Shown here in pieces: positions 1-10,892 of a DNA stretch of 64,000 bases (its first letter is position 1; each line of letters opens with the position of its first letter). Source of the stretch: Sepiola atlantica (lineage: Eukaryota; Mollusca; Cephalopoda; Sepiida; Sepiolidae); assembly GCA_963556195.1 (NCBI GenBank), contig OY744520.1, positions 146,232,211 to 146,296,210 on the forward strand, given 5' to 3'. The notes below the pieces were generated by a model that was not told the origin of the DNA, searched no databases, and worked only from the letters and a program-made list of their open reading frames with translations. A program made the translations under genes and the position numbers.

Positions 1-1869
1 TTTAAATTAAGGTAAGAGTTAGACGAAAGGTCGATTTTTAATGTTCGTGAATCGTATTTCACACCAAAATGGGCACTTATGATTAAGATACAAATTGCCT
101 CATTCTAGAAGGATTTTTCATTCACTGACCTTGGAAACCTTCATGCATATTCTTGAGTCACATTTACTTTTATTGAGGGGGACAGTGGTTTTATTCCTAC
201 GAATAACCCACTACTTACAATCAGGGGGGGGGGGGCAGTCATTCAAAAGATAGAAAAATCTATATTTTTTATTCAAAAATGCATAAATCGTATTTTAATC
301 ACCTATATTATTTATAGGATTCTTTTGAACTGCTTCTTCACGAATGAATACTGTAATATTTACATTTTTTTTAATTTAATTTATATCTATCTTGGGCAAC
401 GCCGGGGAACGGGTCCTGCTCGTAAGATATAAAATGAAATAAAAATTAAATTATGTTTTTAAATAGGATTTATATAAAATTATTTAGATCTTGTAATCAA
501 ATTAATATGGAGGTACGCACTGACTTGTTTTCTTGGCCGTGTGGCATGTGCGTCTTTTGGATGTGTGCTTTGTTTATAATTTACAATTTAACAAAAGAAT
601 AAAATGGCTGACTTGTGTACGAATAAAACGAAATGCAATATGGTGGAATTTAATTTTGTATAGGGATATTTTTTGACGGAAGGGAGATACTCACTAACTT
701 TTTAATTTGTCGCAGTGTAGTTTTTGTAATTTTAGTAAATATATTTATATTTTAATACTTTTTGTATGCTAAAGAAAATGTTTTATTCATTGTTTATTTC
801 TGCGTTGATACATAGACCCTCAGTTTGAATACTTTTTAAATATCCTTGTGTTTTGAAAAAAAGTGTAATTCATTGTTCATTTTTGGTTGTTAACTATATC
901 ATCTTTGTTGATATTTTTAATTCATTTCGAATTTTAAAAAAACGGACATTGAATTCAGTGTTCATTTCTGTCTTGGAAAATATATAAAGCTTTATCTCTG
1001 CGCGTGTTTGAGCACACCTCCTGGTAAGGCAAAACATTTTGGATAAAATAGGCGAATATGATTTGTTATCAGGAGTTAATAATAGTTGTTTTAAGAGGTT
1101 CACAAGATTTGGAATCATACATAAAAATTAGTGATAAAAGTTCAAGGATTATTTAAAAGATTAAAAACTGATTAGAAATGTAACATGTTTTCTATTATAA
1201 TAACTAGCAAATATATGCTCCCTCCGACCGCATATTTTTGCTAGGCTGCCGCGTCAGAAATGAACGCTGACGTGTAAACTGATGGAGCCTCAGTCATATT
1301 TCTTGGGTGGTTAGACGTTGAAATTCTTTATTTATGACCAAGAATATTTTTAGATGTAAATAAATTTTTTTTTTAAATTTCGACCCCACCCCGATTTTTG
1401 TATTACCCTTCCCCATAAATAGGAATATTTTTAGTTTAAAAATTAAAGAAAAAACATTTTTTACTCTCCCCATACATAGGAATATATTTAGTTAAGAAAA
1501 GAAAAAAAACATAATTTGACCGCCCCCCCCCCAATTTTTTATCCTCCCTCATACATATAAATATTATTAATGTAAAAGGAAAAAAAAAGATAAATAGTTA
1601 AAAAATCAAATACAGCGAACACGGTTAGTTAGTTCAATGCTCTCGAGATGAAGTTTACGTAAATTAAATTCATTACAATGTGTGTTTTTTAGTATTAATT
1701 TTTAAATTAACTTTAATTTTAATTAAACAATTTGATTCAATAAAATTGTTAAAATCAACAATTTAAAAAACTAAATAGAGCGAACAGTATTTTTCGAATC
1801 GGAAGAAATGTGTACATAAAATAAAACAATTTAAAAATCCGTACTCTTTTACTGTAGGACCTGTGCTGA
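1..1869. other. AT-rich sequence, no gene recognised
   Basis: No coding region or RNA gene is recognisable. Bases 66-125 resemble segments at 53333-53390 and 54190-54255 (a shared stretch around a CTAGAA core followed by CATTCACTGAC), so a diverged interspersed repeat may begin near the window start. Bases 395-425 carry a short motif related to the gttgcccggg-type motif seen at 12505, 14820 and 59320. The rest is poly-A/T-rich DNA. Confidence 0.6.
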
Positions 1870-1935
1870 CTTTGACCATGACCCAAACCCTAACTCTAAC
1901 CCCCACTTCGACCCTGACCCTAACCCTAACGAAGG
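1870..1935. repeat. Degenerate telomere-like (CCCTAA) patch
   Basis: Hexamers of the type accctaaccctaac alternate with variants such as gaccctg, aactcta and acccaaa. The perfect portion is only two to three units long. The vertebrate-type TTAGGG repeat is also the usual telomeric repeat of molluscs, so this is either a short interstitial telomere-like tract or a chance simple repeat. Confidence 0.5.
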
Positions 1936-2377
1936 AGTCAAAGTTAGCGCGGGTCCTATAGTGTAAAAGCACCAAAAAATCAAATACAGTGAACATGATT
2001 AGTTATGTAAATGGTCTCGGAAAGAAAGTTTACCTAAATTAAATTTGTTAGAATGTGTGTGTGTGTTTGTTTAATGACCTTTTTGTAATTGAATAATTTG
2101 ATTCTAAAATCAGTTATATTGTTTTTTTGTTGACAAAAAAGAAAAAAATCACATCTTTTATTTTAATAAATCAAACATAGAATAATAAGCACAGTTTGTG
2201 AATAAAAGCTTAACAGCGTAAGTTAAAGTAACACGGTAAATGCCAGCATTTGGTTTACATTTTAAATTACGCGCTCGTCTTGCGTCCATACTGATTTGAC
2301 GGAGGGAGGTAAACGTTTCAATGGATTAACGTTCGCTGTTCAATCAGTTGGACGTAGATAAAATAACTACGTAACTC

Positions 2378-2382
<5 letters not shown>

Positions 2383-2433
<51 letters not shown>
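2383..2433. repeat. (TA)n microsatellite
   Basis: About 25 uninterrupted AT dinucleotides. Confidence 0.95.
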
Positions 2434-2436
<3 letters not shown>

Positions 2437-2950
2437 AATAATTATAATTTATAAGTAAGATTATTAGCGAGCAAAATAGCATAAATACATGTGGAAATCT
2501 GAATAAAACAATCATGAATGTATATTTGTGAATACTAATTTATTAGAGGTTGAAAAGCAATTGATTATGTGAATTGAGAAATGCGCATAGTGTTTACGGT
2601 GGTTTTTGAAGTAGTATATAATGAAGCTGGCGGACTTAGTAAATAGTCATACTACTCTGATGGAGTTTCGGCTTCAGATAGACGGACAAAAAGACAGAAA
2701 GACAGACAGATACATAAACTCCATTATTAATATAATGTATAATAAAGATTTCGGTTATTTTGTATAACGGTATATTCTCCTTGTGTTTGTGTTTTCGAAA
2801 CACGGTTTTATAATTACAGTTTCCCATTTCTTTACACAGTCCCGAACGTTATTATTATAGAACTCTGCAAAATCTTTTAATCTGCACGTGTTGGGTAGTA
2901 GAAGGTAGAAAGGGTGGGGTTGCATCGTATGGTCCTATTTCTCACATTCG

Positions 2951-3362
2951 CAGATGGTTGGTCTAGTTGTGTTTTATACGGCATATCAACCCTTTTCGAG
3001 TTATTTAATGCCGAATCTTGTCCTTTTGGTAAAAGTTTTTATTCTTTAAGTTCTGTATATCTTCAAATATTTATAGATGGTGTTTAGTTTAGTTGTTTTA
3101 GTTTTACGGCATATCAACCCTTTTCAGGTTATTTAACGCAGAATCCAGTCATTTTGGTAAAAAAATTTATACTTCGAAGTTTTTTTTAAATCTTCAAATA
3201 TTTATTAATAGTGTTTGGTTTAGTTATTTCGTTAACGGCATATCAACCCTTTTCGGATTATCTAATGCCGAATCAGGTTATTTTGGTAAAAGATTTTATG
3301 TTTCAAGTTCTTTATATCTTCAAATATTTATTCATGGTGTTTGGTTTGGTTGATTTGTAGAG
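2951..3362. repeat. Tandem repeat, about 128-bp unit, three copies
   Basis: The phrase ggcatatcaaccctttt occurs near 2980, 3108 and 3237, giving a period of 128-129 bp. Each copy continues with a tta-tctaatgccgaat-type stretch, then ttttggtaaaa and cttcaaatatttat. The copies differ by perhaps 15 percent, so the array is old. No ORF spans it and I do not recognise the unit. Confidence 0.85.
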
Positions 3363-4434
3363 GAAAATGTTTTTATTTGAGGCTCTGTAGAACATGATTG
3401 AGTTTTGCAAAGGGAAGGGAAAAATAATAAACTCAACGTTTGGTGAATTTCAGGTCGAGAAACCGGTATGTTCAGACAGCCTTACCTGGTAGCACCAGTC
3501 GGTTTTGTAGCTTCATCTAGTCATATCAGCTATACACACATGTTTGGATTCACATAACGCAACTTATAAACTTACATCTATGATGTTTTCATTATTCGAA
3601 AAAAAATTGATCTAATATAGTTTTTTGTCATCTATTTTTCCAATAGTTTTGTTTCTATAAACCAATTCAACCCGCGAGTTGTAAATAATTCTAAATCTCT
3701 AAATAATCATTTTGCATAACGACACAGTAATTAATATTGGTTGGTGGAGATTGTACGATATAATTAACCGAATCTATATTTTGCAAAATAAAGTCACCAA
3801 ACATTGTCGTGTTTTCATTTGTGCCTGATGCAAATGATTCGTTAATTATTACTTCCACCATTTTATTGTTTTCTTCTGAACTCACACCTTGAGATCTACT
3901 TCAGCATATAAAACGTTCAATTCCTACTTTCGAAGCTAAACATTTCAACCCATGAAGGCAGTTTCATCTAGATACATATAATGAACATAAATAGCTTAGC
4001 TCTCAAAACTACAAGAACATTCTCTATCTTCTTTAAATACTTCTTTGATTGATAATAAACATTTATATTTTCCGGAGATAAACGAGTCTCTGTAATAATA
4101 TTATTTCATTTCCTTAATTAGATCAATTTGTTTTTAAAGAGTTCGCGTCCGTATATAATATTTTTGAATCTTCTGTCTTTTTTATATTTTCTTTAAATTT
4201 TAATTTTAATTTCGTTTTTCATTAAGCATTTTTCATGTTCATATCCAGTGGTAATAGTGGTGGAAAAAGGAAGGTTTTTTTTTTAGCAGGAGACGGTTAT
4301 CGAACAGTGGTCTCTGACAACCAAATTTGCATACGTGTGCTTACTGTGTTCTTTCAGTCAACCTTATCGCTAGGTAAAACAAGCACGCACGAGTTGTCAT
4401 GTTACTTAAAAGAACGAACGTTCATTACGGCTGT
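3363..4434. other. No gene recognised
   Basis: AT-rich DNA with short open frames only, none with a recognisable domain. Confidence 0.5.
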
Positions 4435-4435
4435 T

Positions 4436-4776
4436 ATAAGAGTATTGATTTACTCCTCTCCAGGAGTTAGGCACAAGGCCAGTTTTATCTTACTCCCACA
4501 AGTAAGATGTGACCCAAGATCGGGTCGAGAAAGTGGGGTTTGAAAAGCCAGCGCTCGAGAGGTGAGCACTCTGGCCATTTAAAAATTGCCTGGGCAGCCC
4601 CGTCGGCATTCCCCGGTAGGGGCGCCTCAGACAGTAAGCAATAAACTTACTCCTCCCCAAAGAGGGGAGGCAAAGCCTGGGAGGGTGGACCTCCTAGAAC
4701 TGCACAGGACAGGCGTGCAGTATCCATCGGAAAAGATACTACACTTTGATCTTAGCCAAAAAGCCAAGAGAGTGTT
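4436..4776 (-). mobile_element. U2 snRNA-headed SINE, copy 1
   Basis: Read on the minus strand, the right edge starts with a U2 snRNA 5' end: ggctttttggctaagatc, then aaagtgtagtatct, matching the conserved branch-site-recognition region of U2. A GC-rich body follows with phrases such as ggtccaccctcccagg, ttggggaggagtaag and gaggcgcccctaccgggg. The body ends near 4436 in ...aatactctta. The body is shared with 40873-41546 and 52635-52922. Compared with those copies this one lacks a segment of about 50 bp just after the U2 part. No clear target duplication was found. It is not a functional U2 gene because only the U2 5' domain is present. SINEs derived from snRNA are known in a few animals; assignment to a named family was not possible. 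Confidence 0.8.
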
Positions 4777-4799
4777 ACTAGTGACGGTGTTTAGTTTTC

Positions 4800-5569
4800 T
4801 AAGCCAGATCGCTAGCGTTGTTTATTACTTGATCCTTGACAGGTGTCGCAGTCGCGAAAGACAGTATTTTCGATAAACACTGCCGCATCCCGACCCAACT
4901 GTTCTCCTGAATAGAACCCCCCCCCTCGAAAAGAATTAAGGGAAAATATCGACATAGTAGTAGTAGTCGTATCTTTGTCTTCTTTTCCTTTCGTCTCCTT
5001 TCTTCTTTGTATACAGTTTCTCTTTCCATTCTTGTCAAGTCAGGATTAATCCATGCATTTTCAGCAACAATTATGCTAATTCTCTCCCAAAAGTTTTAGT
5101 TACGAAGAAATCTTGCACCCTAAGCATGTCTTCATGTCGCAAATATTAATCTAGTTTTGCTGGTAGGCTTTCCGAACCGTACACCCCGTACGACGCCATG
5201 TTTCTCTATTTCGGTTTCATTTTTTTTATATTTAAATAGGTTCCTTCAAATTTTCCTTTTTATCCTCCTTCGTATACGAAATAATGATGTTCTTTTTTAT
5301 GTTTCCCTTTTGCGTGCATGTTATCTAGTGAAATCTATTCATGCTTTTAAAATAGCGTTCCTTGGTGTACTTCCGATAGTTACATTTACCGCTTCCTTCT
5401 GTCCAGCTATTTAGTTCATTTCTGTTTGATTTTAGAGGTTCAAATCTGTTTTCTAATCTTTCAATTATATTTAAGTTACTTTGTTTTAACTCTTTTTCAC
5501 TCCTTCATATTTCGACTCTTAGGCCTATGTTGAATTCGAAGAGCAAAAAAGCGTATAGAGAAAAGACAG

Positions 5570-5573
<4 letters not shown>
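4800..5573. other. No gene recognised
   Basis: AT-rich with a pyrimidine-rich tract near 4965-5035. Small open frames have no domain signature. Confidence 0.5.
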
Positions 5574-5632
<59 letters not shown>

Positions 5633-5707
5633 GAGAGATTAGTATGTACAAAATTATAACACAAACTTCAATAAAATTGGCGAAATAGCCATATAACTAA
5701 GAACAAA

Positions 5708-5793
<86 letters not shown>
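5574..5793. repeat. Two (TA)n arrays around an 85-bp spacer
   Basis: (TA)n at 5574-5627 and again at 5712-5793. The spacer has no recognisable content. Confidence 0.95.
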
Positions 5794-5796
<3 letters not shown>

Positions 5797-6093
5797 ATAG
5801 CCCCTTTTACTAAGGCTGGGCACTCTGAGTGAATTTAATAACAAGCAGTACTACTAGCTTCATTGCGGGATCCAACACGATTTGTTGTTGTTAGATCACT
5901 CTTCGCCGTTTGGTATTTCCAAAGTTAAATTCCTCCTAAATTCTGAACTGATTTCTGGTGGCCAACCGGTAACTCTCCTGACTTACGAATCGGTGGCAGT
6001 TTGTAGTCGAAGTTCGCGTCCGTCGACCGTCGGTAATTAGCTTCCTGCACTGAAGATTGTGTAAGCATGGAACATCGATGTCTGTAGGTAATA

Positions 6094-6131
<38 letters not shown>

Positions 6132-6239
6132 CGAGTAGAAATAAATAAATGTAACACATTATTTATTACAGTTGCAAGTATTTAAGATATATATATATAT
6201 ATGAAAATGATTTTTTCAACCAACCTGGTGCAATTTTAA
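5794..6239. other. Unidentified moderately GC-rich sequence with (TA)n
   Basis: 5810-6080 is less AT-rich than its surroundings and includes phrases like ggtggccaaccggtaac, but no ORF or family is recognisable. A (TA)n array occupies 6098-6130. Confidence 0.5.
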
Positions 6240-7060
6240 ATGAAAAGAATCATTTATTTACATTTATTTTGCAAACTTCTAATGAATAACATCTTAACTT
6301 TTAAACTAACGTCCGTTACAACTAGTCGTGTTTTTCTGACTCTACTAGTAATTCGATCGTTCGGGGTTAATACCATAAAAATGAAGAATGAGAAAAAACC
6401 TAAAGAACTGTCTCGCCTGACAAAGATGTTATTCATCGAAAGCCAGCAAAAATAATTTAAAAAGTTATTTTATCATTTAAAATAGCACCATGTGTGTTTT
6501 TTCAAAAAAATCATTAATTTCCTTATTCAAAAAGCGCTACCAGAGCGTAAAATCGACCAAACTTCATGTTTAAACTAACGTTCTCTACAACTAAACGTGC
6601 TTTTGTGACTCTACCGTGATTCGACTACTCGGGGTTTATACTATGGAAAGCTTGCAAAAAAAATAATAATAAATTATTTTATCATTTAAAATTGCACCAT
6701 GTGTGTTTTTCAAAAAAATGCATTTGAATACATTTTCATGTGTACTTCAAAGATGTTATTAATTTTCGTATTCAAAACGCGCAACCAGCGCGAAACATCG
6801 ATCAGACTTCACTTTTAAACTAACGTCCGTTATAACTAGACATGTTCTTCTCACTCTACCGTGATTCGACCCCTCGGGGTTAATACCATCGAAATGAAAA
6901 AAGAGGAAAAAACTAAAAAACAGTCTCGTCTAATAAAGATATTATTCATTGAAAGCTTGCCAAAAGAATTTACTAAATAATTTCATCATTTAAAATTGCA
7001 CCATGTGGGTTTTCAAAAATTTAATTTTAATACATTTTCCTGTGTACTTCAAAGATGGTA
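6240..7060. repeat. Diverged tandem repeat, about 250-270-bp unit, three copies
   Basis: The phrase ttaaactaacgt followed by ctacaactag-like and gattcgaccc-like segments recurs near 6301, 6571 and 6815 (spacings about 269 and 246 bp). Each unit ends with a block reading atcatttaaaattgcaccatg, seen near 6475, 6685 and 6986. The copies differ by indels. The overlapping open frames on both strands in copy 1 are shadows of this repeat. Confidence 0.8.
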
Positions 7061-7739
7061 TTAATTTGCTTATATATGTATATATATTTAGGCAACCATT
7101 ATTAAATAACACGGAGTGTTTTTGCTTGATAAAACTTTTTTTAATTTTTTCAATTTTCCGACTCGTCCATTTAGTGTTTCGGTCAAATTGCTGTATGTAA
7201 GTGCCATGTGTTTCTTGTTCCATTTTCTTTCCTTTTTGAGAGTACTTTCGATTTGATTCGTCAAATAATCTTCAGGTGGTGTTAATTTATGTCTTTACTG
7301 TTGAGTTTTTTTTTAAATTATTATAACGGCTAGTAATTTACAACTTAAAATGAGCGTCTATAATATTGAGATGTTACATGAGAGCGTGATTACGTTCAAA
7401 GAGAGTGCAAGATTCAAAAGTGTGATTGCTTCACCGTTAACAATTTTATTACGTTCTGAGCACGTTCAAGATTCAACCGTATAATTGCTTAATGGTTAAG
7501 AATTTGATAACGCTTATTACTATACTAGACACTTTAAAATATTATGACTAGTTTCGTAATTCACATTATTAATTGTGAAATGTTTAGTTTTTATGTAGAG
7601 GGCTTCAAGAATTTTTTATCTTTTGGAGTTAGTATCATAGTGTATTATTTTAGTATTGTTAACTAGTATGTGTCTATATTGAGAAGGGAGGGGGGCAGTC
7701 ATGTTTTTTTAGATGTTGGCAAATGGAGCTAGTGTCAGG
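7061..7739. other. No gene recognised
   Basis: AT-rich. Two similar phrases, one at 7395-7430 and one at 7450-7490 (acgttcaa followed by attcaa and tgcttcac or tgcttaat), suggest a small local duplication of about 65 bp. Otherwise nothing is seen. Confidence 0.45.
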
Positions 7740-7779
7740 GAGATGTAAGGTTAATCTTCAGGAAAGTGTTGTGGTTGTT

Positions 7780-10005
7780 TGGCGTCCCTTAGTGGTTGGC
7801 AGCGAGGACACTGTAGCCGGGTCTTAACTCTGACACTCTATAGAATTCCGAACGACAGACTTCACTGCAGCCTACAGCACGGACGGGTCGATCCTACGGG
7901 CAAAATAAAGCGTCCGCCTGACTCCAGGATGCCCTGTTTAACTGCGCGGGGCTCGTATTCCTCGTGACAATTGCACACACCGCCTACGTGTGTCAAAATT
8001 TCCTTCTGAACCTCATTGCGTCATCTCTAGGGGAACTTTCGTTATCTTACTAGTGCTACAGCAGCCGACAGGTTGTACTCCTTCACAAGTGTTGTCAATG
8101 TGTCCAGTCACCGCTTTATGAATATCTCATTCGCGGTTTTGGCGTTCAAAAGAGATGTTCCTGTAAGGGCATTGGTAACCACTCGCACACGCAAAGAGAG
8201 TATGCTTTTATCTTTACTAACGTTCGACATCTAGCTCCGCCATGTTGATATGTTGAGTGTTATTGTTCAGCCGCAGCCAGCATGCGTCCGCAATGATTGC
8301 TCCACAGCATGCGAGCTCGCTTCTACCCATACACCCAGCGCCTTTGTTCCTACGTAAAACTCTCTCTGGGCCGGATCCAATTGTTGTACCCGAGCGATAG
8401 TGTCTGATATCATATGCCCTAGAGTAGCATCGCTGACTTTGTCATCTCAGTTCAATGTAACGGCGGTACACTACCGGCTCGTCGCCATAGTAGTTTAACA
8501 TGGTTCCCAGACCTTTAGTTTGAGCACTCTTGTACCGTTCTGAAATCTATCCGGATCCTTGCTCGTCAGTCAGTAGATTTCGAGGTGTCGCTTCAGAGAT
8601 TCCGCAGACGCTGCATACTCATTCATATATATATCGTCGATACATGATGATGTCACTTTCTTTATTGGCTCATCCTCTGCTAATACCGCCTCGACACAGA
8701 CCGAATTATAAAGGGCGCCATACCCATGCCGAATCTCAACCGAGTTAGACTAGCTTCGTCTTTTGAACACAACTGCCTGATACATCCACAGGGACTTCTT
8801 AGAGTGGATCTGCATGTGTGCCTTCCTGAGATCCAGAATATTCACATTCCCATCCTGCTGTCTCGCAGTTTTTTTCGCACAGACATCTGCAGATCTCGTG
8901 AATGTGTCAACATAGGTTTTAAGTCATTGATAGTCCATTACATGACGTACCTTATGTGTGTTAGTTTGTAGTATGACTATAAACGGTCTCAGTTACTTGG
9001 GCGGGCCAAACTCCTACTCCGAATACGGCAGCAACAAAATCACTATCCATCCAGGGCTGCAACTGACGCTCGTACTCTCCCCTCAACTCACTTGACACTG
9101 CATATTCAGCATGAACCACTTCTAAGCCGCAATCCAAACACCCCGCCGCTCTTCGAATTTGGCACTATAATCAGCTTCGTTGACAGAGCACCGAACAGAT
9201 AGGTCCTGCTTCTCCAAACTTCACGTCCCCTTGTATGCGTAATATAAACACTGCAGAGCGCCTTGATAGAATCGATACCAAGAAACAAGTCAGACCGAAA
9301 TCCCTTGTGGTTTTGTTACCAGTTGTTATGCGAATTTTGATTATGCTCATTTGACAACAGGCCTACGTTAGCGCGGTTACCATCATATCTTGCTTCGATC
9401 AAGACCAATTTTGCACTTAAAATAAAACTTGATTACCCGAGTATTGCATGCCGTCAAAATAAATGGTGATAATAGGTAGCGGCGAACTTATACTCTGCTT
9501 ATGGAATCTACTTGCGCTGGCGTCTTATCCCTGACCTTGTTTAATGGACAATCTCTGGCTAGGTGACCGGTCTTGTTACATAAATAGAAACGTGCGTGAG
9601 TGATCTGCTCCTTTCGCACGCAGTCTCTGGCGAAGTCGTTGAGGCCTTTACCAGTATAACATATGATGGATAGTGGGCCCACATCCCGCGATGGTTGAGT
9701 GATCTAGACAGTCTGCGCCACAGCATCAACGAGCTCCCCTTCTGCATGTTCATCCTTCATAAGAACTCGAGCTCGGGCAAACAGCTCCTCGAAAGACAGA
9801 TCATACACCCTGGAGGGGGCAGTAGGAGCTTTTTAATGTGGCCAGGAAGCCCTCGTATGAAAACAGACACCATCGCACGGCCTGGTATTCCTCCGAAAAA
9901 GACTGATAATTTCCATAAATCCGCCAAATATACGTCGACACTCTCTCATCGTGAATCCATCCGAGGCAAAGGCTGTGATAAGCACTTCCGGTCTAATGAC
10001 TGATT
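7780..10005 (-). pseudogene. Decayed Gypsy-type LTR retrotransposon gag-pol
   Basis: On the minus strand this region reads, through many frameshifts and stops, as a Gypsy polyprotein in canonical order. A gag-like segment (ARARVLMKDE, near 9740-9775) precedes a damaged zinc knuckle (NKTGHLARDC, near 9550-9580) whose first Cys is lost. A retropepsin-region remnant (GIDSIKAL, near 9255-9285) follows. RT remnants include HVMDY and LDLRKAHMQ (8800-8945) and a catalytic box reading CIDD instead of YVDD (8633-8650). RNase H-like sequence (NMAELD, near 8230) and an integrase zinc-binding remnant (VCNCHEE, near 7960-7985) come last. No LTRs were recognised. It is clearly non-functional. The clade resembles the fragment at 48897-49975 by shared protease-region wording. 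Family placement beyond Gypsy is inference. Confidence 0.75.
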
Positions 10006-10559
10006 GCGATGTTGCGTGTCACTTAACGGTTAATATTTGCTGCTGTTATTCACGCTCTGGTTATACCCTATACTTACTGACGTAGAGTTCTCTCCAGATT
10101 CAGTGTAATGTAATCTTTTTAAAACATTTTTCATTTCTCATGAATAAACCCTTTTAGTTGATATTATAGCGGGTGGATTTCCATTAACAACTCGCAGAAA
10201 AGCACGATGCAATAGGCATTCCGTGGCGAGGCTCATTATTCTAACAGAGTGAAATTTCTCCAAATTTTACGAATGACCGAATTGAACGAGTACCAATGAG
10301 TTCAACAGTGTCTATTTCAACAGGAGTAAATAAATCGAAAATATGACGCCACAGGCTGCATCCCAAATTAGAGACTTGCTTCTTTAAAAAGGGGGGGGGT
10401 ATTCTATCTGTTAGATTTCTATCATCCGTCTCGATGCCTTTTGGTTGGTAAGGTGCCTCCTATTTATACCCTTCTCACTGCAGCAAGATTAGACACGAAG
10501 TCAGTTTAACGTAAGGGGAGATAAGCTCCCGTGAAAGGCACCGTGTAAGGGTGAAAAAA
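10006..10559. other. No gene recognised
   Basis: Upstream flank of the Gypsy remnant; could contain remains of its 5' untranslated region, but no LTR pair was seen. Confidence 0.4.
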
Positions 10560-10720
10560 TAGCTGAGAACGGACTCGTCTGCAGGGGCGTCCCAGTCAAC
10601 CAGAAATAAACCAACCTCCTCCTAAAGGAGGTAATACCTAGGTGGATGCACCTCTTAGTACCGAGTCGGACCCCACTTTATTCTGACAAAGAGGGGTCTG
10701 ATGGTTCACGGCAGACTTTT
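10560..10720 (-). repeat. Possible diverged relative of the U2-headed SINE body
   Basis: The segment reads gggcgtcccag, then aaataaaccaacctcctcc, aaaggagg, ggtggatgcacctcttag. These align loosely, in order, with the minus-strand body of the U2-headed SINE (ggggcgcctcag, aataaacttactcctcc, agaggggagg, gggtggacctcctag). The U2 head is not evident. The similarity may reflect a related SINE body or chance. Confidence 0.35.
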
Positions 10721-10892
10721 GGTTGTTAGAATAATGCCAAGATCAACCTCGGCTGCTATGACAACTTGCCGGGACCAGAGCCCAGCTGTTTCCAGACCTG
10801 ATAATGATGAAAATATTGCATGCATAGGAAAGTGGCGACAGGAGACTCGGTGCCGACCAAATTCATCGATTACCCTTCTTAGCCTGAATTGA

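Noticed and set aside
4750..4776. A genuine U2 snRNA gene
   Set aside because: Only the first about 40 bases resemble U2. The Sm site and 3' stem-loops are replaced by the SINE body.
4586..4876. 96-codon open frame over the U2-headed SINE
   Set aside because: It lies antisense to the SINE, and a related frame appears in copy 4 only because the SINE body is shared.
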